A stretch of 64,000 nucleotides of DNA from Penicillus capitatus (Eukaryota > Chlorophyta). Numbering within the stretch: position 1 is the first letter of the stretch; every line of letters begins with the position of its first letter. This document shows, piece after piece, positions 34,144-44,868 of this stretch. Made by a program: the position numbers and the translations under genes. Location: positions 372,001 through 436,000 of the forward strand of contig OZ287711.1 in NCBI GenBank assembly GCA_965649825.1. Reading direction: 5' to 3'. Below the pieces are notes generated by a model that was not told the DNA's origin, did not search any database, and was given only the letters and a program-made list of their open reading frames with translations.

Positions 34144-35277
34144 GCGGCATCCCTCCGCTTCTCTCTGGCGTCCTGATCCAGACGTTGTTCGCCGTTTTCG
34201 GCAGCGACGCTCTGTGTGTTTCTCGACAGTGTGTGGGGCAGTGTTTGTAGCGCGCAAAGGGCGCGGGGATTCTTACGATCTGTCGTCATCGACGCGTTGT
34301 TCGTCGAAGACGTACGCGTGTCAAAAATCGATTGTGCGGGGGAGATGGCGTGGGCGACGCGTTCCGGTCTGTTCCTCCAGAAACCGCGCCGCCGCCAAGA
34401 ATCTCGGCCGTGCGTCGCGTCATTTGAACCACGCCGGCAGTCCGACTTGTCGCGACGCGCTCCGTCTAAACCGGCGACCGTGCGCCGTCGCACACGTCGA
34501 CGCGCAGTCGCCTGCCGCGACCTCGATCGACTGCATCTTCGCCGGATCCACACGTCGAGTTGCTAAGCACCACCGTGTGCCGCGCTGCCGCGTTTCCATT
34601 CACGAACGTCGCGAAAGACAGATGAGATCTAGAACATCCGTCCTGATTTCATAAACCAGTGATCGCGCAGTGTGTTCTCGCGATGCGTTTGCGGCCCTCT
34701 CTATCCATCTGTCACATCAATGCGATTCATTGTATGAATTCACGTGCACGGTAACAGTCTAATGCCGCGTCTTGTGCGCTCCGCAGTTCGTGTCTTTCGT
34801 TTATTGTCTTTCTCGTCGTTTGCTCCTCGCGAACTCTTTTCCTTTCACATCGCGAATCCCTCTAAGCTTGAGTTCGCAAAACCTGGCTGACCTACACGAA
34901 TGGCGCTAGACTTCGGATGCTTCTTCATGCCTGTTCGGAGATATCGTGGTCCCCTCTTCCTCCTGGTTTTGGCGCGCCAACCTTTCCAATGGTACTTTTC
35001 GAGATAAATGTCATTTATTGGATGAGCCCTGACTGCTGTTGCACGCAACAGTTTCAGCCAGCAGATCCTCTGATGTGAAAACTGCTGCCGTCCTCAGTCG
35101 CGAACACCGTCCTTTTGAACGAGCCATCCGCAATGCAATCTGTCCGTTCTAAAGAATTAATTGCCTGTGTCGTGTCTTTCTTGAGTCAAACAAAACTGAT
35201 GAGAATCGTGATGCAGCGACGTCTTTTGCGACAAGTCTGCAGGAGTCACGCGCAGACTGGTGCTCGTTGGGAGCGCG
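34144..35277. other. Intergenic between P450 and F-box locus E
   Basis: Convergent 3' regions of P450 and locus E. The sequence is shared with the right arm (56.4-57.5 kb) but contains only unsupported frames. GC drops from about 34.6 kb onward. Confidence 0.5.
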
Positions 35278-36551
35278 TCAGCACGTGCTTGTCTGCTCCG
35301 GGTGTCGAGATAGGCGAAGACACGGAAAAGACTTCAGCAGCGCGGACTGCATGCCGGCATCGAGGATGCAGTTTCCGGGAAAGCAGAACTCCCTGAGCCC
35401 AGGAAAGCATCCCTTCAGTTCTCCTCGCATCAGCTGATCGATCAATAGCTGAGGGGAAGGGATGCGGAGGACCTTCAGATTCGGGGAGCTCAGCAGAGCG
35501 CGGATGAGATCGAGGTCGACGTGCGTTTTGGGTTCGCTGAATCGCAGCTCCGTCAGGTCGGACATTGCGGCCAGCGCTTCCAGACAGTGTGGGCACAGAA
35601 CGACATTCTGGGTCTTGAGCGCCCTCAGTTTATTGAGGCGTTTGAAGAAGCAAGAAGGCGTCACTCCGTCGGACTGCAGAAGATGCATGATGCCAGAGCT
35701 GTTGATCTCCAGGGAGCAGAGATTCGGCAAGGACATTAGGACCTGAGACGTACCCAGATGAGGTTCCTGATGGAAACTGAGCGAGAGATCTACAAGCGTC
35801 GTCGGCAGACGCAAGGAACATCCAGTCGACGAGGCGATGGCGCCCAGACAGAGTCGTGTCAGCCGAGAGAGCGCGGTCAAGCATTGTGTGGCCTCTGTCG
35901 AGACGGAAGAGGACGCTCCTTTCGCAAGAGTCAGCGATCTGAGTCCAGTGAGAGCAGTAATGCATCCTGCGAAAGTGTGATCGCCGTCGCCGTCTGGGAA
36001 GATCGCATCCAGCTCCGTCAGGCGACTCAGCTGTCGAAGCCCTTCGAAGAGGATGTCGTTCCACGGAGCGGTGCTGCGGATTCTGAGGCTGGCCAACTGG
36101 CGGAACGCGCTCCAGGGAGCCTCCTCCGATGGCGGCGAGTGTCTGAGCGGCACATCCGTCTCCAGCGATCGAAGCGTCGGGGCGTAAGGCGAGATGGACT
36201 AGGAAAGACACGTGGTGTCAGGAGCAGAACGTGTTGAGACATGCTGACCTGCAGATCCAACTGGCATTGACCCAGGTCGTCGCGACCGGACGAGCGGCGC
36301 ACCTCCAGTCGCGTCAGCTGCGTCAGTGAGGGAAAGAGGAGCTGGCCCCAGACGTTGACCAGCATCCGGGCATCCAACTTCAGCTCTCGCAGTCCTCGCA
36401 GTTCGGTCACCGGCTCGAGGAACATCTGGATGTCGTGGACGACGGCGAGATCCAGCCTGACCAGATGCGTCAGACGCTCTAGAGTACCGAGGGCGTCACG
36501 AAGGGCGTTTTCGTAGACGATTTCGAGAGTGAGGGACTGGAGGCGATCCAG

Positions 36552-36887
36552 TGTCGGGAATCGATGTAACGATGCGCTTCACACGAATCGGCTCTCAGCG
36601 CGAACGACGACGTGAACGCACGCTCAGACCGCGAACACAGGAATACGAGTTAGATTACATGAAACTGTCGCGTTTAAGTACTCGCGGTGGTTGGGGATTC
36701 CCTAACCTCAAGAGCAACAGCTGTGAACTCCTGCCCACGTTCAACAACCATCAGCCTACCGTTATTGTAACAGCAGGTCAGAGGCGAACACCCGTCGCGA
36801 CCGATGGTCAGCGCGCCAGGGTGGTTCTTCGCCGACGCAACCGTTCTGATGGCTGTGGCGGGCGACGTGACATCTGCATATCCGACA
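36552..36887 (-). repeat. 3' LTR of gag-only element
   Basis: 336 bp, TGTCGG...CCGACA, matching the 5' LTR base for base as far as could be read. It is 3' with respect to the minus-strand gag frame; the purine tract abuts its inner edge. Confidence 0.95.
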
Positions 36888-37025
36888 GTGACTCCCCCTC
36901 ACTTAACACGTCACGCCCCGACGTTTAAGTGACACACGAAAAGGGAAAACAACCTTGCCTAAGGAAAGGTAGAACCACGAGCGTTTTTAAAACAACGTCG
37001 TTTATTAGAACACCGCCACAGATGC

Positions 37026-38624
37026 TCACAGATCCATAGCGCTGCGTCTTACTCCATCACCACGTGAGATCCAGACGGTCAGCAGCCACGTCGGTGCACC
37101 TCTCTTGAACACGTCCTCTGGCTTCCCGTTGTCCCCGAGTCGATAGACACGGAGCTCCGTCCCTGGTTCTACGCGAGGAACGATGACTTCTATCCGTCCA
37201 CGACACGTTGGTCCTCCCCGGAAACTCGCGAAAAAGCGCGCAATGGAAAGTGCTTCACTCACACGGCCTTTCGCATCGACTTCCGCAAGAAGCCCCACAG
37301 ACGACAGGAACTTCTTCCGTCGGGCGCATGCTGCAGTCTCGACAGCCGAAAGGTATGGTGGCGCCATTCGCCGTTGGGTTCCCACGTCTTCTGCGTCTTC
37401 ACATTGGGTACCTTGAACGAATTCTGCGAAGCGTCTGGTCGCCGAGACCAACTCAAGCTGCCCCCGTGGTTCTTCTGCGGCTACGAAAAAGAGACTTCGA
37501 CAAGGTTCTGCTTCGTCGTCGTTAGTGAGAACTTCCATATGTTTCACAGCCCTCGTCCTTTCGAACGTCAGGAATGATAGACGAGGTGACATCTCACACC
37601 ATCGGGACAGGATGGGCAGACGGGTTGCAAGTCCATCGACACAGCCACTGTCCCACGGAATCGTGAGTTCTGCGTCGAGGAATTCGACGACAGAGTGCTG
37701 GAGTCGGATACCCGAAAGCTCTGCCGGTTTCGGTTCGGAGAAATGGTAAGGTTCGCATGTGCATTCTCTGCTGTCATTTCCGTCGCGGTCTCCGTAACCG
37801 CCGAGGGTTCGCATCGACTCATCCTGCGCAGCTGTCACCTCAGATTCGCCGCAGGGGTCGCATGCACTGTCGTTGTCGTCTTCACAATCGAGAGTCTGCG
37901 TCTCTTCAACAGACTCCCCCAGAGCGGTCGCCATGTCTGACTCGCTTCTGACTTCGAACACGTCGTCTTCCAAACGTCGCTCTTGGCGTTTCTCCTGCTT
38001 CTTTACAGGAAGAATGGTCATGCCAGCTGGCAACTGGCGAAGTGCTTCGTCTTCTGCATCAGCCGTCGCAAACTCTGTTGCGTCGGTTGGCAAATGTCGA
38101 CTCGTCTGCTCGAGTCTACGGGCTCCATCCGGTCTGGAGACCGTCGTACGGTTGCGTCCGAGCTCAGGCTCTGGAGCTTCGTCTTCGTCCTCGTAGGTTT
38201 CGTCGAACCAACGGACACGTCCGTGTGCGCCCGCCTCGTCGTCTCCGCGACGGAGAAAAGATGCACTGGTCGATGCTCGCCGAGTACAGACGGACTTTTC
38301 TGCGCGTTCCGCGCGCAGTCTCCTCTGTTTTCGACAGAGGCTCAGGAGCTGCTTCCCTGTCCGGTTCGGGTCGTGCCTCCCGAATCGGTCGGTCAACCGA
38401 CGGCTCCACTCTGTCCACTGCAGAGCAACAACGTCGCTAAAACCGAAGTGTAGTTCGGCCCAGTCTGCCGCCGGTCCGTCGAGAAACGCAATGGCAATCT
38501 CGGCCCGTGTTCCTGGCTCGTCGTCCACATGACGTAAACAAAAGAACGAGGTCATCGCGTCGACCCATTCCCTCGGGTCGCTGCGTCCATCATAACGCGG
38601 GCAGGGTGTCGACTCGATGCGCAT
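37026..38624 (-). CDS. Gag-like polyprotein of LTR element
   Basis: A 532-codon frame from ATG 38624. The first 100 residues fit a plant/fungal retrotransposon gag (YDGRSDPREWVDAM, AFLDGPAADWAELHF, WTEWSRRLTDRFG). The middle is acidic and low-complexity. Around residues 318-332 the sequence IPWDSGCVDG recalls a retropepsin DSG active site, but flanking features are weak, so a protease remnant is only possible. No zinc knuckle or polymerase domain is seen. It fills nearly the whole internal region, leaving no room for pol. The open frame and identical LTRs imply recent mobility. Confidence 0.75.
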   Translation of the reverse strand: MRIESTPCPRYDGRSDPREWVDAMTSFFCLRHVDDEPGTRAEIAIAFLDGPAADWAELHFGFSDVVALQWTEWSRRLTDRFGRHDPNRTGKQLLSLCRKQRRLRAERAEKSVCTRRASTSASFLRRGDDEAGAHGRVRWFDETYEDEDEAPEPELGRNRTTVSRPDGARRLEQTSRHLPTDATEFATADAEDEALRQLPAGMTILPVKKQEKRQERRLEDDVFEVRSESDMATALGESVEETQTLDCEDDNDSACDPCGESEVTAAQDESMRTLGGYGDRDGNDSRECTCEPYHFSEPKPAELSGIRLQHSVVEFLDAELTIPWDSGCVDGLATRLPILSRWCEMSPRLSFLTFERTRAVKHMEVLTNDDEAEPCRSLFFVAAEEPRGQLELVSATRRFAEFVQGTQCEDAEDVGTQRRMAPPYLSAVETAACARRKKFLSSVGLLAEVDAKGRVSEALSIARFFASFRGGPTCRGRIEVIVPRVEPGTELRVYRLGDNGKPEDVFKRGAPTWLLTVWISRGDGVRRSAMDL

Positions 38625-38678
38625 GGTCTGTCACCACGTAAACAAAACGTTCGACAGTTGCCCCGGAGGTCCACCAGT

Positions 38679-39014
38679 TGTCGGGAATCGATGTAACGAT
38701 GCGCTTCACACGAATCGGCTCTCAGCGCGAACGACGACGTGAACGCACGCTCAGACCGCGAACACAGGAATACGAGTTAGATTACATGAAACTGTCGCGT
38801 TTAAGTACTCGCGGTGGTTGGGGATTCCCTAACCTCAAGAGCAACAGCTGTGAACTCCTGCCCACGTTCAACAACCATCAGCCTACCGTTATTGTAACAG
38901 CAGGTCAGAGGCGAACACCCGTCGCGACCGATGGTCAGCGCGCCAGGGTGGTTCTTCGCCGACGCAACCGTTCTGATGGCTGTGGCGGGCGACGTGACAT
39001 CTGCATATCCGACA
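38679..39014 (-). repeat. 5' LTR of gag-only element
   Basis: Upstream relative to gag. Its outer edge (39014) abuts the target copy TCCAG of locus E; the putative primer-binding site starts two bases inside its inner edge. Confidence 0.95.
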
Positions 39015-40104
39015 TCCAGAGACTGAAGTGACGTTTGCAGGAAGTCGATATCGATCTCCTCCTCTGGCAACACGAGGCTCAGATGGCGCAGCTTCGTCAG
39101 TCGCGGCAGATGCGGCATGAGATGTCGCTCGACGACATCGGCCGAGTCGAGCAGATAGTCCGGCACCAGGGAAACGGCCTCGGGAAACATCTCCGCCACT
39201 GTCTCCACTTCGTCTGGACGAATGCCTCGAATCTTGACCGGCAGCTTCGCGCACGCTTCGCACCATCGGCAGCAGACGCGTCTAACTTCGTACAGGCCGT
39301 CGTCTGCAGCGACATACGACAGCACCTTGTGCAGTATGTCTTCGTTTTCGAGCAGCGCGCCAAGCGTATTTGGCGTGTCCGAAGGAGTGGCGGCTTGAGA
39401 TGTGCGCCTGTTGTGTTGGAGTTCTGAGCTCCTTCTCCTCGAAAAGACGCCCCCCCATCGAAGACGCCGCGTGCTTTTTTCCTTTGCTCGCAGAATTCAA
39501 CTGCAGCGAAGGACAACGAATGGTATCGCTTTACGTTTATATCCGTCGACACGTTGCTCCTCTCATCTTCACTCACAGTTCGCTGCTCATTAGGGCCAAC
39601 GTGACGCGACATTTGTGTCATCGACTGTATCCGTTGCTCTTGTGTTATGCGTCGGACAGCGCAGCGCGTGTTTGCACAGAGTTCTTTGTCTTTGCGAGGA
39701 AGCACACCGGGAGCTGTCTCAGAACGAACAGGTGTGAACAATTCTCTCGTCGACCTGCCCCTCTTTCTTGTCTTACCAAAGATTGCATTGAGTTCGTATA
39801 GGGTGACTGTTACACAACGACATAACACACGGTCGTATCTTCAATGTCGACGACAGCTCTGCGGAAATCGCGCGGCTACAAATCCTATACGCCGCCACGG
39901 TTCTCCGCCTCATCGGTGATGTGACTTGTTATCAGTGCATGGCATGACAATCGTTCATCGCGTCCGGCAGTGGACGCCGCGGAACATAATGGGTACGCAA
40001 CATTCGTGCATTTCGGTAGAGTCGATCTATGGTCTGCAGTCATCAGCTGCCACGAGCACAGGACTGACTTATCAATAAAGATGACAAGGGCGTCAAAGTT
40101 CAGG

Positions 40105-40606
40105 CTACATTCTCGTCACATCAGACTTTAGCGACGATCCACAAGATACAGACAGCGCACTATCTGTTTGCAAGATTTCTTCAAAAAACGGCAGTTTGCT
40201 CTTTTGTGTATTCGGTCGAGAAACATGGATATCTGAGAACATGCCATATTCTTTGTATGCACGGCCGGAGTACTCGTCGAACGCAAGAAAGTTCTCAGAA
40301 ATCAAGTAACATCTAGAGTTCGGAGGTAGAAAATGTGCAAAAGAGTCATCTACATACCACAGAGCGCCAAGTGATTCAATAAGCAAACAGACTGTCGTTC
40401 GGCTCGGCTTCGTTTTCCTTTGTGGACTCTATACGAGGCTCTTCTTCCGTCAAGTGATCAGGTAGACCCGAAGACACGTCGTCCTTGGAAGCAAATGCCA
40501 CGAACTCATCGTTTCTATCTTCTGAACTACCCCGGGAATCGAAGAGATTGAAGTCACAGATAACTCTTTCGGCTCCTCGGTGAAGCAACATCCACTTGCT
40601 CCCCAT
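40105..40606 (-). CDS. DSRxSSEDR-motif ORFs at the inverted-repeat edge
   Basis: Two overlapping minus-strand frames (40606-40376 and 40386-40105). The first contains LLHRGAERVICDFNLFDSRG followed by SSEDR, matching the ORF at 20.8 kb. The second is Phe/Tyr-rich (FAHFLPPNSRCYLISENF, KLPFFEEILQTDSA). They may be exons of one gene joined by a splice or a frameshift. The inverted duplication ends inside this locus (about 40262), so the right arm carries only the last part (53.86-54.0 kb), where it is further degraded. Function unknown. Confidence 0.35.
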
Positions 40607-40765
40607 CGCGGAACCGCTCTACGGCCATTTGAAAAGTTGTGCTCTGATACAAAGGTGGATAGGGGACCGTCGCACGCGAAATATCACGCTCGACGTCGTC
40701 TTCGCTGGCCAGAGTGGAAAGCAAGTGTTAGATTCAAACGTCTTCCGAACAGAACAAACGGACAC

Positions 40766-41101
40766 TGTCGGGATCGTGTACTTAAGAGAAACTCGGAGTC
40801 GAATCGGCACGCGACGACAACGCAAACGGACACTCAGACGATACACGAGGAATACGAGATCAGTCACAGATAACTTTGGCCATTAAATACTTAGAATGGT
40901 CAGGAGTCTACGAATTTCCTTGTCCAACGGCTGCGAACTTCGTGCTACGCTCCGTATCCACCCCCAATGGTTATTTAACAGCTACGTCGGAGGCTAACAC
41001 CCGTCGCGACCGATGGTCAGCGCGCCAGGGTGATTCTTCGCCGACCCAACCGTCTCCGATTGCTACGGCAGACGACGTGACTACTACATCTCCCGCAGAC
41101 A
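40766..41101 (-). mobile_element. Old, diverged solo LTR of the same family
   Basis: It begins TGTCGGGATCG and is alignable along its length with the 336-bp LTRs (shared CACTCAGACG, AGGAATACGAG, AACACCCGTCGCGACCGATG and CAGCGCGCCAGGGTG blocks), with the same overall length of about 336 bp. The end is degraded (CAGACA for CCGACA) and no exact target duplication is visible, so this is an older insertion. Confidence 0.75.
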
Positions 41102-42766
41102 CAAACAAACAAACGGCGACCCGGGACCTCTTATTTAACTCCTCCTTCGACGTAACCTGTCTGGCGTAGAACGCTTGTCACTTCTCGTCCTCGCATTGAC
41201 AGCCTTGTTACCTCAAGTCCCCTCAAGCATTATGTTGTCTATGAAATTAATCCCGTCGACACAAGCAAAAAAAAACAAGCACTTAGATACTGTGAAAGAA
41301 TGGCGCAATTCTAACGAAACGGTGATGGGACGTCCATGTAGTGGTGACATTTCTGTCACTTAGCACTTGTCGCGTCTTTGGCTGTGCGACGTAACCGTCA
41401 CTGCTGAGTCGCAAACAAGTCGTGATGACTGGGAGTGAGTTCCTGAGAAGTTCCTAGGAAACTTCTCGAAGTTCATACTGAATTTCCTAGCCTCATTGAG
41501 AATTTCATCGCGAACTAACTCTTGAAGTTCATCAACTTTTCCTATCGTCACATCAGGGTCTGAGTATTTAAGCAAGGCTTTGACACATAAAAACACCTTT
41601 CGTTTAAACATCAAAAGTTTACACTTGTGTTCTGAATCGCATACAATCTGTCAAAACATTCGCTGTCTATCATCAAGTTGTAACAAGTCGCTCTTTGCTG
41701 CAAAGCTGTTTGTGTGGCCTCCGAACTTTCGCCCATCCTCATCCAATTTCAAGACTTCCGCTGCGCTTGTGAGATGAGCCAACACGGGAACGACTCCGGC
41801 AACTATGCTCCTCCTCCACCTCCCGGCCAAGGCGAGGGAGAGATACGCGTCGTCCAAACCGAGGACGTCGAGAGGGAGGTACAGGGAGAGGGTGCCGGAG
41901 GGAGTTCTTCACAGATACCTGGTTTTGCCTCGGGAATTGGGAATTCCATCAAAGCGTCGAGCATAACTTCACAGTGAGCTTCAGGTAACCGGATGAGCTT
42001 AAGTGGCCCTGTCACTAGCTTAACCCCGCATCCGGCTGATCCTCTGGTTCCCGAAGCTATAGCTAGTTGAGCATTCGGCTCAATCGACTTCGGTCGACGC
42101 AGCAGCTGATGGCGTGGCCCATTGCGGTCATCAACTGTAACAGTCAGTCCACTTGGAATCTTCCCGAACATCACAAGCTGTTCACCTCTATACAAAACGA
42201 AGCAGCTGTTGCATTAATAAACATTTCGAAGGAAACTGTCGCTGCCTCGTCTCTTGGAAGACAATAAGAGAGGTTTGCGTTATGACAGCTCGTATATTTT
42301 ATGTTGTGTCATAGATTTGCAAGCTCTTTGTGACGTGCAAGCCTCTTGCCCGAAATAACGGATCATAAAAGATTCTTCCCCAGTGCATCTCTGCTGTCGT
42401 TACTAAAACCTTACAGTTAACGAAAAGGCACCAAAAAAGTCATCAATACCGTTTAATCGAGAGCGGATGTTCATGCCTTCTTTGGCAAACAGTGGACAGT
42501 GAGGGTCTGTTGGCTCGGCGAACGTGTAAGCAGTTGTAAAGGAACATTAATTACACAGCCGCTTTACGCAAGCAAGTTTTATAGGACATTTGTGTTTCTT
42601 CGAAGTTTGATCCTTTCAGCCAATCGACAATCCCCACTACATTTTGAATGAAGCTAAGAAAATGGACAGGTGTTGTAGGACAACGGGGCGTTGGATATTC
42701 AAAATTGATGTAAAGTTAACGTTCATAACTTAGAGGCCTATCAATTATTGCAAATTTCGAAGACAG
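41102..42766. other. Spacer DNA with weak ORFs
   Basis: ATG 41774-41977 (+) could encode a short Pro-rich peptide (NYAPPPPPGQGEGE), but a minus-strand frame (42195-41803) overlaps it and neither has support. The rest is AT-rich with no coding signal. Confidence 0.25.
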
Positions 42767-42969
42767 GGAAACGCTTTTACCATCGAAAGCAAGGAAACGC
42801 TTTTACCATCGAAAGCAAGGAAACGCTTTTACCATCGAAAGCAAGGAAACGCTTTTACCATCGAAAGCAAGGAAACGCTTTTACCATCGAAAGCAAGGAA
42901 ACGCTTTTACCATCGAAAGCAAGGAAACGCTTTTACCATCGAAAGCAAGGAAACGCTTTCGTCAATGCC
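42767..42969. repeat. 26-bp minisatellite made from the 3' end of F-box gene G
   Basis: About 7.7 copies of a 26-bp unit (GGAAACGCTTTTACCATCGA plus AAGCAA), copies starting every 26 bases from 42767 to 42949. On the minus strand the unit is the last codons of locus G (Lys-Ala-Phe-Pro-Cys-Phe-Arg-Trp-stop), so the array is repeated copies of that gene's terminus and overlaps its stop codon. Confidence 0.95.
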
Positions 42970-44621
42970 GAGTAAGTATTGGCATCAATGCTGCCTCTCT
43001 CAACGCGATCTAATTTCCTGAGCTTGGGCAAACTCCCACACGGCAATCCAAATTCACTGTCGACCAACAACTCGTATGAAAACGGAATCTTAAGCTCCCT
43101 CAGATCTGAGAACAGGCACAACTGCTGGAAGAAGAGTTTTTGGTCGACTCCCTCTGACTCGACACCACAAAGATACAGCTTCGTCAAGCCGGTCAACGCC
43201 GCGAAAGCGTCGAGAAAGGGTCGATCCAGACGGACATTCCGCAATGATAGTGTCTTCAACTGCCCAAGTTCGTTGAAGAAATGGATTGGTGTCATACCAT
43301 CCGAATGAAATGAATACATCTCTTTGTAATTGTACAGGGCCAGTGACGTGAGTTTGGTCAAGCCGACCAGCTCCTCGAACAGGCCTTCCGGAAGAGAGTG
43401 ATTAAAGGAAAGCCCGAGATCGACAATTCCCTTCGGAAAGCGTAGAGGCTGGTCTCCCAGGAGATTACCCATATCCAGCCGCGTGAGCTGCGTCAATACT
43501 GTGAGGTGTTCCGTGATCTCAAACGAGATACCCGGAATGCTAAAAAAGCCAAGAGAAAGAGATCTGAGACCTGTAAGCGAAGGCATGCTTTCCAGAAAGC
43601 CGTGCTTGTCTCTTTCGAATGCCATGGTAAAAATCAGACTCGTCAGCTGGCGCATCTGCTGCAATGCTTCGAAGAAGCTCGCATCTCGCTGGTCGCCTCC
43701 TTCAATTGTCAGGCTTGACAGATGCAAGAACGATCTCCACGGGGACGGCCCTGTTAAGGACAACTCTACGAAAGTCGTGTCTATACTGAGCGATTGTAGA
43801 TTCGGAGCATAAGGCACGATGCTCTGCCACAACACAAACGAATTGTCAGACGAACAGATCCAGCGACTGGCAAACCTGTAGATTGTAAGGGGACTGCTCT
43901 GGGACTCTGGCGAATTTGATGAAGAGGCTGGTAAGTCCCGTCAGCATGGGGAAGACAAGCTTGCCCCGTCTGTTTATCAGCAAGCGGAAAGGCATCGCCA
44001 GCTGGCGGAGCCCTTGAACACAGCTGTTTGGATCCAGATCGTTGTGCAGGACACATTTATGGTCGAGAAACAGTGATGTCAGCTTCGTCAGATAACGCAG
44101 GTCGTGAACGAAACAATGCAATGTGTCCTCGTGCGTAGTATACAAGCTGAGTGACCCAAGATGTTGCATCGATGAAAAGCATGCGACCAGGCTTCGCATA
44201 TCAACGGAATAGCCGGAGAGAAGTAGAGAAAGATCGTGTAAATATTCGAATCGCTTCAACTGTGGGGCCACGTGTGTTTCTATGACGTCCCCATTGCCAA
44301 CCCTGGCGAACACGTACAGTGTTTGGGCTTTTGGGAACTTCTCTGCTGCTTCCTGCATGTTGTGCAAAGATATTGTCGTTAACCGAACAGGCAGCTTCCC
44401 ACAGGCGTCGCGCCACCGGCGACAGACGAGGCGGCATTCGTGAAGGCCATCCTCAAGGACGTGCGAAAGCACTTTAAGCAAGAAGTGTTCCTGCTCGAGA
44501 AAGGCACTGAGCGAATCGCCCGCGCAAGGACCACTGGTCTCCGTATCCGTCAACGCATGGGAACTGCAATTCAATACGCAGTTGTGAGCACTAGGCTGTT
44601 TCCGTAGCGGACGCACCTCAT
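42933..44621 (-). CDS. F-box-like/LRR protein, locus G
   Basis: Three coding exons on the minus strand: 44621-44617 (ATG AG), 44563-43876 and 43823-42933, with introns of 53 and 52 bp; about 527 residues. The longer frame has no ATG before the F-box segment, so the start must be spliced; the five-base first exon gives MSSHALTDTET and matches locus B exactly. The F-box-like segment is AFLEQEHFLLKVLSHVLEDG with HECRLVCRRWRDAC, followed by leucine-rich repeats nearly collinear with B. The C-terminus KAFPCFRW ends in the first unit of the 26-bp minisatellite instead of the usual LRNVE tail, so the last residues have been replaced. Confidence 0.8.
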
Positions 44622-44868
44622 CTGAGTTGTAGCGGTTTTTGTGACACAGAAATGCGACGGCTTATTGTCGACTTTCTCTTCGGTTTATTGTCACCGCCAC
44701 CTTTGTTCAGTCAGCATTGTACGACATTTGTCAGATGTTCGAGTTTGACGTGACGCCTTTCTTCGTGTCGTCATGCCAGAAACGATTCCAGAACCAGAAT
44801 GGACTTGAACACAAAGCTTACGCAGATGACTGGGTCTCTTGTTGCATCAACTCATCAGACATATCTTA

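Larger units (their letters stand above)
36552..39014 (-). mobile_element. Gag-only (TR-GAG-like) LTR retrotransposon
   Basis: Two direct 336-bp LTRs (36552-36887 and 38679-39014), each starting TGTCGG and ending CCGACA, read as identical and enclose 1791 bp. The 5-bp flank TCCAG is duplicated, and the homologous unoccupied site is present in locus F. On the minus strand, a putative primer-binding site beginning TGGTGGACC lies two bases inside the 5' LTR, and a purine tract (GAGGGGGAG) sits just before the 3' LTR. The single large frame is gag-like. There is no reverse transcriptase, RNase H or integrase, so the element must rely on a helper. Confidence 0.93.
35278..39458 (-). pseudogene. F-box-like/LRR locus E, disrupted by LTR element
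   Basis: Left-arm partner of intact locus F. Exon 2 (36198-35278) is intact, and exon 1 would run from ATG 39458 to 36249 with the family intron at 36248-36199 (50 bp, versus 59 bp in F). Exon 1 is split by a 2463-bp LTR retrotransposon at 36552-39014 with the duplicated target TCCAG, inserted in the first leucine-rich repeats. In addition, the G run after the proposed start has seven Gs instead of six, shifting the ATG out of frame with the F-box segment. Both lesions are absent from F. Exon 2 alone could still give a truncated product. Confidence 0.85.
27653..40262 (+). repeat. Left arm of ~10.1-kb inverted segmental duplication
   Basis: Contains the HCF107-like 3' half, Nup155-like, SnRK2, P450 and F-box locus E, and matches in inverted order the sequence from 53862 to the window end. 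Arm length is 12.6 kb, or about 10.14 kb after removing the retrotransposon and one target duplication, equal to the 10.14 kb seen of the right arm. The left limit is set only by the window end of the other arm. Confidence 0.92.

Noticed and set aside
32839-34257. 472-codon minus-strand frame over the P450 gene
   Set aside because: Opposite-strand shadow of P450 exon 3, low-complexity Arg/His/Leu-rich; the sense strand has all P450 motifs.
36551-36928. Arg-rich frame repeated at 12536, 36551 and 38678
   Set aside because: It is simply the LTR read in one frame; its repetition reflects LTR identity, not a conserved gene.
42748-42975. 75-codon plus-strand frame through the 26-bp repeat
   Set aside because: An open frame produced by tandem repetition; the meaningful reading is the minus-strand end of locus G.
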